Part shown: positions 57,147 to 64,000 of the stretch, piece by piece
Numbering within the stretch: the first letter of the stretch is position 1
How the letters are laid out: each line of letters begins with the position of its first letter
Assembly (NCBI GenBank): GCA_008802785.1
Contig: VUYT01000026.1
Coordinates: 124,001-188,000, forward strand
Length of the DNA: 64,000 nt
Reading direction: 5' to 3'
Source: Symmetrospora coprosmae
Taxonomy: Eukaryota; Basidiomycota; Cystobasidiomycetes; Symmetrosporaceae
Program-made: the position numbers and the translations under genes
The notes under the pieces: generated by a model
Databases searched by the model: none
Told to the model about the DNA's origin: nothing
Seen by the model: the letters and a program-made list of their open reading frames with translations, nothing else

Positions 57147-58071
57147 ATGTCGCGGCATCAGTACGACGTCTCGGACGGACGCCACGTCTCGGAGCGCTGG
57201 CAGGAGACGGACGCATATCTAGAGGACCTTTTCATAGCGCCGCCGGCGGGCAGCCCAAATGACGTCGACGCTGGCAACGCGGCTGCTGGGCTCGAGCGGG
57301 CATTGCGGTCGCACGACAAGGAGGGCATCCCAGCCATCAATGTATCGCCTCTGCAGGGCGCCTTCTTGTACAACATGATCTACCCGCTGGCCCTGAGCAA
57401 GGGCACCGAGTTCCGCGTCCTCGAGATAGGGACGCTCGCTGGATGTGCGCGAGCCGGCTAGCTGCGGGGACACTCCGAATTTCGACACCACTGACACTGA
57501 CGTCCAAGGTCACGACGCTCGAGTACTCGGAGAAGCACGCCGAGGTCGCAAAGCGCAACATTGCCGCAGCGGGATATGCCGACTGCGTGACGGTGCACAC
57601 TGGAGACGCGCGCATGATACTGCCCAACCTGGTTGAGGCGGGCGAGAAGTACGATTTCATCTTCATCGATGCCGATAAGCCGGGTGAGCCTGCCATGGCT
57701 GAGTCCTCCACCCAGCTTATCGACATGTATAGACCGCACGCTCTGAGCGCCGGCTTGTGTAAACCCGAACAGCGTATCCCGACTACTGGAGGTACTCGCT
57801 GCAGTTGAGCAAGCGCGGCACGCTCATCGTGGCAGACAACGTCATCCGTCAAGGCAAGATTGCCGATCCCGACAGCCAGGACGAGTGAGTCTGCCGAAGC
57901 ACGCGTCTGCGCTTGTCCCGCTGATACGCGATCCCTTACGGCAGAAATGTTCTCGGTGTGCGCAAGTATCTTGAATTCGCGGCAGCGACGAGACACGTCC
58001 AGAGCAGCGCACTCAGCACCGTTTCGGGCAAAGGCTGGGACGGCTTCGCGATATCGGTCGTGAAGCTGTGA
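57147..58071 (+). CDS. Cation-dependent class I SAM O-methyltransferase (OMT family 3)
   Basis: The start is MSRHQYDVSDGRHVSERWQE. Conserved parts: GIPAINVSPLQGAFLYNMIY, motif I VLEIGTLAG, VTTLEYSEKHAEVAKRNIAA, and EKYDFIFIDADK with the metal-binding Asp. An exon with PDYWRYSLQLSKRGTLIVAD follows and supplies the second Asp-Asn metal ligand. The end is GKGWDGFAISVVKL. Family 3 enzymes methylate catechol-type hydroxyls with Mg2+; the substrate here is unknown. Introns lie near 57445-57508, 57683-57778 and 57887-57944. The gene follows the SDR gene on the same strand by 220 bp. Confidence 0.88.
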
Positions 58072-58583
58072 CACAGACTGCCGCAATCGTCCGTCTGGCA
58101 ACCAGGTGACGGGCTCGGCCGCTCACAAATATAGCACATGTGTCCCTGGGCTTGCGAAAAGTAACAGCCTGAGTCGGTCACTAGGCGGCTAGGCAGACTT
58201 CCGAACAACAAAGGAAACTTCAAAGACCGCTTCCCACACTGATACTGACATGGTCATCGTCAGTGAAGCTAGATAGACCGCCTCGCCTGTCTTCATTATG
58301 CCGGGGTCCTGACACCGCACCTTTTCCAGATCGTCCCTGCTGGCGTCCGGTGTCAGCATTCTCCTATCCGAAAATGCGCTAAACCTTCGGCTGCAGACCG
58401 CACATCTTTGATGAGGCGCAGTGTGAGAGTTGTGGTCGCTACCCTTTGACACTCTGGCGCGTATGAGGCCGACCATTCAGAGGTCCCGCTCGCGCCTACT
58501 TCTGATCCAGTCGCGAAATACAACTCTGCTCCACCCATCTTCAGCATCACCACGTGATACACTTGGTCAACACTCTCCATCAA
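58072..58583. promoter_or_regulatory. Promoter region of the secreted calpain-like gene
   Basis: About 510 bp upstream of the ATG at 58584. No gene or clear TATA box is visible. Confidence 0.4.
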
Positions 58584-59810
58584 ATGCGTATCCAGGTTGC
58601 ACTCGTCCACCTCTGTAGCGCGCTGCTGGCAGTGCCCTCTTTCGCCGCTCCCGTAGATGTAACCTCTCCTATGCAGCACAAGAGGGAAAGCCCTGGCGCA
58701 ATGGGGCGCCCCGCTCCCAAGGAAGAATGGTGCCCGACTATCTACGAGGAAGGTTCGACACCACATGTACGTCCAATCTTCGAGGGGAATGTTTATTCGA
58801 CGCGTCACAGTCGGTTGCAAAGTATAGTGCCTGCTGACTCTCCTCCCGCATACAACAGCTCGAGGACATTCAGCAGAAGGCGCGAATGGACTGCTGGTGG
58901 CTAGCTGCACTGGCTAGCACAGCACATGCCGATCCGGAGCATCTGAGAAGCATTCTTCCGCAGCCGGAGTGCGGTACGGCACAAGGTGGAACGCAAGTCA
59001 AGGTCAAGCTCTTCGACCATACAAACAAACAAGTCGAGATCGCTGTCAAGCTAAGCAAGACTGACGTAGGTTTGATAGCGGAGTGCTGTGCAGGCGGACA
59101 GCATATGGGAGTCAATCTTGCTGATGGCTTCATCCTCGCCCCGATCACACGGATACGGCGGACTCGCTGAGCAGATGTCAGCAGGGCTGTTCATGAAGGG
59201 GGGTATGTTCATCGAAGGAGTTCCGACGACTGACGAAAGCTGGAGCCTGGCCAATGCGTACTACAAGGACTATGATATCCTGTGGCCAGCAGTTATGGAG
59301 GCCGCCACGCTGATTCTGCAAGATGGCGATCCTGAGATTAGCGAAGGTCTATCAGGCGGAACTGCTGGACAGGCTTTCCGCTTGCTTTATGGCAAATCGG
59401 TCAAGCTCGTGGCCGTCGAAGAGGCTACCGCGGACCTTCTTGCAGAGCTTCTGAAGAAAGCTACCGATACGCCAATGTGGCTAGCAAGCGCCGGTACCGC
59501 CGCAAGTGAGTATGCAGCGCCCTTGGTACGGTCCTGTCTGGTAGCGAAAGGAGGCACAAACTTATAGACGCCCCGCTTCCTGCCTCCGTCAACTTTTTCT
59601 GCAGAGGGATGGATCGGCAATCATGCGTACAGCGTCCTCAGAGCAACAGATGACACCGTCACCGTGCGCGACCCGTACGCGACGGACACGGCGCCCGACG
59701 GTGCCAAAAACGTGGACCACGGTACCTTCGACATTCCTATTAAGGGAGAGGCTGGCTCCTCGTGTTTGACTTGCGGCTCTCTCGCCATTATAGCTTACGT
59801 AGAGCTCTGA
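58584..59810 (+). CDS. Secreted calpain-like cysteine protease (peptidase family C2-like)
   Basis: I place exons at 58584-58766, 58859-59065, 59094-59505 and 59605-59810, 335 aa in total and in phase. A signal peptide (MRIQVALVHLCSALLAVPSF) comes first. DIQQKARMDCWWLAALAS matches the calpain DI.QG..GDCWFLAALAS motif, with the catalytic Cys near residue 73. ILWPAVMEAATLILQDGDPE, ISEGLSGGTAGQAFRLL follows the calpain WP...A...GG pattern. GNHAYSVLRA supplies the histidine (about 274). VRDPYATD stands where calpains have RNPWG, so Asn is replaced by Asp (about 290). The second intron would be only 28 nt (or 49 nt with an earlier donor). Most calpains are cytosolic; a signal peptide makes this one unusual. 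Activity is not certain. Confidence 0.75.
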
Positions 59811-60122
59811 TAGCTTGCAGATCATGCTGACTGTGTCTGTCCGATAGTACACGGTCCCACATCGCTATTGCCGCCGGACGATTGGCAGGGCTAGTAACCA
59901 GTGCCCATGTATACGCATGGCGGGACTCAAACCGAGCGACGGTTACTGGACTTTCGCAGAGTCGTGATATGCCCGATGTACGCATAGCTGTTCCCTTTGG
60001 GCGAAGCATTGTGTAGCAGCAGCCAAGTCCGCTCTTGGGATTGCCTTCGTAACGCTTCATGGCCAGCGCACTCGGCCATGCGCTCTTCGCGAAAGCCCAA
60101 AAAAGTCAACGCAACAACGTGT
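59811..60122. other. Convergent 3' region
   Basis: About 310 bp between the calpain-like gene and VPS23, which converge. Nothing further supported. Confidence 0.45.
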
Positions 60123-62166
60123 CTATCGCTGCGCTCTTGACAGAGCTAACTCGAGCAGGATCTTGTTGATGAGAGCGCGCTTCATAAACTGCTCTCTACC
60201 AAGCGCGCGCGTCCGCTTCAGGAACTTCTCCAGCTCGTCCTGCGTCCTTGCATCCGAGTTGAAAGCCTGCCCGAGATGGTAAATCGTGTCTTCCAGGGCA
60301 TTGTCCTCTGCTACCAACTCGAGCAGTCTGAAGAAAGCCATCACGTGCGCCATGTCAGCTGTTGGGCCCGGGCCAGGAGCCGCGAGAGGAGCACTAACTG
60401 ATTGTGGACCACGTTCGTCCCGCAGACGAGCTCGTCCACTTCGGGATCCGGTCGATTGCGCAGCTCGTCGATGTTCCGCTCACCGCGCTGGACGACCTCT
60501 GCCATCCTGTCCCGCGCGCTGGCACAGACGTCCCGCACGGCCTCGAGGCGAGCCATCTCGTCCAGTATGGCCGGCTCGCCCTTGAGCAGGTCCTCGTGCA
60601 GCGCATGGAGCAGCGCATTCTCCGCCTGCAGGTGTGCGTGCAGCGCAGCGAGGTGGTGCGAGAGCTGCGCGTGCAGCGCGCGGCGGAGGTTGAGCAGCTC
60701 TGGATTTGTCGGCCGCGGAGGGGCGGGCGCGCCGGACGCCCCGCCGGGTGAGGCAGTGTCGTCATCGTCATCGAGGATGTTGACGGGCGTGCGGAACCCG
60801 CTCCGCGGGGGTGGCTGCGCAGCACTGCGCAGGGATTCCGGCCGCGGTGGGACGTATGGACTAGGTGTCGGCGCTGGACTTGTCGTTGCGCCTGGGCCCT
60901 GCGCATGTAGTTGCCCGTTGCTTTGCCCTTGGCTGTACGGGTGTCTCTGCGGGGCCGAGTAGGATTGCGATTGGCGATGGCCGCTCGGCTGCCGAGCGAG
61001 GGAATCGTGTGCGCTAGGTGAAGCTTGAGCATGCGCATTGTACTGCGATTGCGACTGCGTGTGATTGCCAAGTGAAGGGTCTCGATGCATGTCATGCCTC
61101 TCTGTCGGGCTCGGCTGGGCAAATGGCATGCTGGGTGATCTCCGATGAGGCGAGAAGGGAGGGTGCTGCGAGGCTTGCCGTTTTTGGCCGAACGCGTCCG
61201 GTATTGGTGGATGCTGGGTATATCGCTGCGTCCCATCTACAGGTGACTGAGGCTGCGAGCTGGCGAAAGCAGGAGACGACGAGGACGAGGAAGGGTGTAC
61301 GTGCAGCTGGGGTTTTGCTGGCAAGTATGGCGTTTGTGATGAGCCTGGGTGTGGAGACTGTCTGGAAGAGGGGTGAGGCGGTCTAGGTGGTGGTGGTGGT
61401 TCGTGAGCTGGTTGACTGCTGGAAGCTCCTGGAGGAGCGGGTGGCGGCCGCATGTGTGACTGCGGCCGCCGCTGCGAAGGCGGAGGTTGAGAGGATTGAG
61501 GCTGAGGGGTTGACGGCGGCTTGCCATACAGGGGCGGCTCTCTCGAGAAGATGGCCTGCAGCGTCTCTGTGAGAGCGAGCAAGCTGCACCCTTCCGGCTT
61601 GCGCGCCCACATCTGGAGGTAGTCTGGCCTGCACAAGCCCGAGATGTCGACATTGGAGCTCGGGCGCACAAGCATGGCCGTTGTCGGCACGACGTAGGCA
61701 ATTGGGGGCTCTGTTGGGTAGTCGTGCGGGATCCAGAGTGCCACGGGAATGTTGTAGGTCGCGCCGCGGAAGGTGATGGGCAGGGTGCCTTGGATGGTCA
61801 GGAGGAGGACTGTGCGGCCGTCGTCGTAGGCTGTGCGTGCGGGTAGTACGCCGTCAGCCCTAAGCCCCGAATGCGTGCGTGCCGCGTCGACACGGGGGGA
61901 TAGACGGCCTGAGTGGAGGAACAGCCCACTGTAGGTATCCGTCTTTGGGGACAGAGACGGTGTGCTCTGGAGCGTCCTATCGACATCCACGTAGACCTCG
62001 TGGCGGTATCGGTACTGTCGCCATGGAGGGATGCCACGTCCATCCATCAGCCATGCTGCGATGACGCCGGCGCAGCTTGGCCGAGCTTCCTGCTCCTGCT
62101 CCTGCTCCTCCTCACCGGTCCAAGGATCGAATGCAGCCAGTTCTGTACAGCGTTCAGGTGGCTCAT
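60123..62166 (-). CDS. VPS23: ESCRT-I subunit Vps23 (TSG101)
   Basis: Start MSHLNAVQNWLHSILGP at 62166. After an intron comes YRYRHEVYVDVDRTLQSTPS, LSPKTDTY, then YDDGRTVLLLTIQGTLPITF, GATYNIPVALWIPHDYPTEP and PIAYVVPTTAMLVRPSSNVD. This is the UEV domain, which binds ubiquitin but lacks the E2 catalytic Cys. A long Pro/Gln/Ser-rich linker follows, then a coiled coil (LNLRRALHAQLSHHLAALHA, AENALLHALHEDLLKGEPAI). The C-terminal steadiness box is MAHVMAFFRLLELVAEDNAL, EDTIYHLGQAF, FLKRTRALGREQFMKRALIN. It sorts ubiquitinated cargo into multivesicular bodies, downstream of the endosomes where VPS35 acts. Confidence 0.95.
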
Positions 62167-62387
62167 CGCAATGTCCGCGTCGTCCTCGTCTTCGTCCTCG
62201 TCCTCTGATATAATGGATGGTGGGGGATGTCAGAGAGATCCAAGCTGCGCTGCGACTCTGGGCGGAGAGGCGGACGAGTGGGGCTCGAGCACGGGCGGCG
62301 GGCTGCTCTTCTCCTTCCTTCCCATTGCACACACATATATACACACACATACATATATACACACAGCTTGGTGCGCGTCAGGCCGGC
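62167..62387. promoter_or_regulatory. Short divergent promoter between VPS23 and the Rap1-like gene
   Basis: Only 221 bp separate the two ATGs. The interval contains a CA/TA dinucleotide repeat at about 62327-62367, the likely AT-rich core promoter element. Confidence 0.55.
62327..62367. repeat. CA/TA dinucleotide microsatellite
   Basis: Alternating ACAC and ATAT runs fill about 40 bp immediately upstream of the Rap1-like start. This is directly visible and AT-rich compared with the surroundings. Confidence 0.85.
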
Positions 62388-64000
62388 ATGCCCGCTCGAG
62401 CTCCACCCTCAGGAGGAGAGGAGGAGGAGGAGGAGCTGCTCGACCTCAGTCGCGTCCTCGTCACGCAAAAGGATGGTCAAGACTACCAGCTCCGCGTCTA
62501 CATACCCAACAGCAGCAGCAGGGAGACGCTCCGGGCCATCGTGAAGGTACCGGCCATGCCCTCGTCTCATCGCAGTCGATACTGACTGCCCTGCCCTTTG
62601 CTGCCCTCGGGGCATCGTGCATCCATCTCCATCCCAGGAACTGGGAGGGAAAGCGCACACAAAGACGGCCAAAGCAGCCGACTATGCCGTCGTGGACCCA
62701 AAGGCACCCAAGGACAAGCTCGCGCTCCTCTGGGACGCCATCCGCACGGACAGGGACGAGTGCCGCATCGTCGACGTCGCATGGCTTCTCCGCTGCAAGC
62801 AGAAGGGCCGCCGACTGCGCCACGAGAAGTGGGCCATTGCCCAGCCAGAAGTCAAGCCGCGCGCGCCATTCACCGAAAAGTACAAGGACACAAAGACGCT
62901 GTACAATGACGCCGTCGACCTGCCCCTCATGGCGAAATACCTCGTCAGGGAGAAGAAGGACGAGCGAGGCGCGTCGAGCATCAACACCTGGGAAGCCTTT
63001 GTGCGGCGGTATCCCAACAACGGCCACACTGCACAGAGCTGGAAGCAAAAGTACAAGGTCAACAAGCACGAGGTCGACCGGCTGGCTAAAAGATATCGAC
63101 AGACGGTTGACAAGCGGAGAGACCGGGGAGAGGACCTATACACGGCGGATGAGGGTGACGAAGACGAGGCACCATCGGACGATCAGCCGCAGTCGCAGCT
63201 GCAGCAGGCGCAGGCACAAGCACAAGAGCAGGAGGATGGAGAAGACGACGGATCGTCGGATCACTCTAACGGGGCATCGAACGACGGGATGCCAATCAAG
63301 AAGGGCAAGACGGCCAGGCCCTCGTCTCGAAAGGGCAAGGAGCGCCAGAGCGATGTCGGACAAGGTGTAGCCGCTTCCGTCGCGTATTTCAAGCGTACTT
63401 CTGGATACCAGCAAGGCGAGGAACAGAGGCGCGGCAAACGTGCAGGATCTGCCATCGCTTCTCCCCGACCCGCCGCGTTCAACGCGCCAATGCGCAAGAA
63501 TGCACAAACGGGATTCATCGACGAGGACGATGACGACGGCGAGCTCGAAGGGGAGACAGAGGAAAAAGGAATCCCGGTCGCGTCTACTTCGCGACTGGCC
63601 GCGACCACTGGGCAGCGGCGAGCCTCGTTAGGAGCAGCCGGCCTGGGATCTCGGTCTCGGTCCCAATCTAGGTCCCGGTCCCGGTCTCGGTCTGGGTCCT
63701 CTGCACGCCCCGTCCGCCCGTCGGACAGCGGTATGGCAGATGCTCAGTCCACGCCCGCGTCAAGGACATCGTCACGCCGTCTCAATGACGATGAGATGCG
63801 AGACGAGTCAGAGGAGCAAGACTATGATGGCACGGACTGCGATGGCCGGACTCGACGCGCGTCCACCAAAGAATCGCATCGCAAGCGTGCGGCATCTGCA
63901 CCACGGGCGAGCGCGAGCGTGAGGCGAGGCGTGACGACGGATCTGGGTAGCTCGGGTAGGCCGGAGCGCGGCAATGGCGCGCAAGGGGAAGCTGCAGCAC
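62388..64000 (+). CDS. BRCT-Myb protein resembling telomeric Rap1, 3' end beyond the window
   Basis: Exon 1: MPARAPPSGGEEEEEELLDL, then SRVLVTQKDGQDYQLRVYIP, ending IVK at donor GTACCG. Exon 2 continues ELGGKAHTKTAKAADYAVVD and CRIVDVAWLLRCKQKGRRL. Together these form a BRCT domain (about residues 18-120). At about 165-225, SINTWEAFVRRYPNNGHTAQ, SWKQKYKVNKHEVDRLAKRY looks like the Myb domain of Rap1 (F/Y...P.HT..SW...Y). A long acidic, Gln-rich and Arg/Ser-repeat region follows (SRSRSQSRSRSRSRSRSG) and runs off the window, so the C-terminal RCT domain cannot be checked. BRCT followed by Myb is the hallmark order of Rap1. Assignment is by motif, not by overall alignment. Confidence 0.65.

Noticed and set aside
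55668-59810. SDR, O-methyltransferase and calpain-like genes as a metabolite gene cluster
   Set aside because: No polyketide, peptide or terpene synthase, transporter or pathway regulator is nearby. Same-strand order alone is not enough.
1-64000. Transposons, LTR or viral remnants, CRISPR arrays
   Set aside because: I saw no reverse transcriptase, integrase, transposase, capsid motif, long terminal repeat or spaced repeat array on either strand.

Overview
The window is a gene-dense, GC-rich fungal chromosome segment. Genes lie on both strands with short GT-AG introns, mostly about 60-100 nt, that often carry a CTGAC-like branch site. Conserved proteins (NMT, VPS35, VPS23, PEX14, COX6, eL21, MAK5, a Bqt4-like protein) and the intron density point to a basidiomycete, probably in Ustilaginomycotina. 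That placement is inference, because no rRNA or other marker gene is present. I see no tRNA, rRNA, CRISPR array or recognisable transposon or viral remnant.

Layout. 1-5.5 kb: N-myristoyltransferase (cut at its 3' end), a serine-rich secreted DPBB protein and an IMPACT-family protein, all on the minus strand. 5.5-11 kb: a gene-poor accessory stretch that ends in two tandem paralogues of an unrecognised secreted seven-cysteine protein. Their six-exon structure is the same in both, including an 8-nt micro-exon. 11-14 kb: a small secreted protein and a GPI-type ferritin-like Rds1 protein. 14.6-20.4 kb: VPS35 and, divergently, a disordered protein with a CaaX tail. 20.8-26 kb: a polytopic membrane protein and, divergently, an unrecognised protein with internal repeats. 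26.4-30.3 kb: eL21, COX6 and mitochondrial uL10m; the last two share a divergent promoter. 30.7-37.4 kb: a single-pass membrane protein, PEX14, and a DUF89/ARMT1 phosphatase preceded by a long G-tract. 37.6-45.1 kb: a small orphan protein, the MAK5 helicase and a Bqt4-like inner nuclear membrane protein. 45.5-53 kb: a histidine phosphatase, a large F-box-like protein and a poorly resolved gene. 53.5-60 kb: an LEA-2-like membrane protein, an SDR, a cation-dependent O-methyltransferase and a secreted calpain-like protease. 60.1-64 kb: VPS23/TSG101 and, divergently, a BRCT-Myb protein resembling telomeric Rap1 that runs off the window.

Themes. Endosomal sorting is represented by retromer VPS35 and ESCRT-I VPS23, mitochondria by COX6 and uL10m, and ribosome production by eL21 and MAK5. 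A Bqt4-like and a Rap1-like protein, known partners at the nuclear envelope in fission yeast, both occur here. The most novel items are the tandem seven-cysteine secreted family with its conserved 8-nt micro-exon, and the calpain-like protease that carries a signal peptide.
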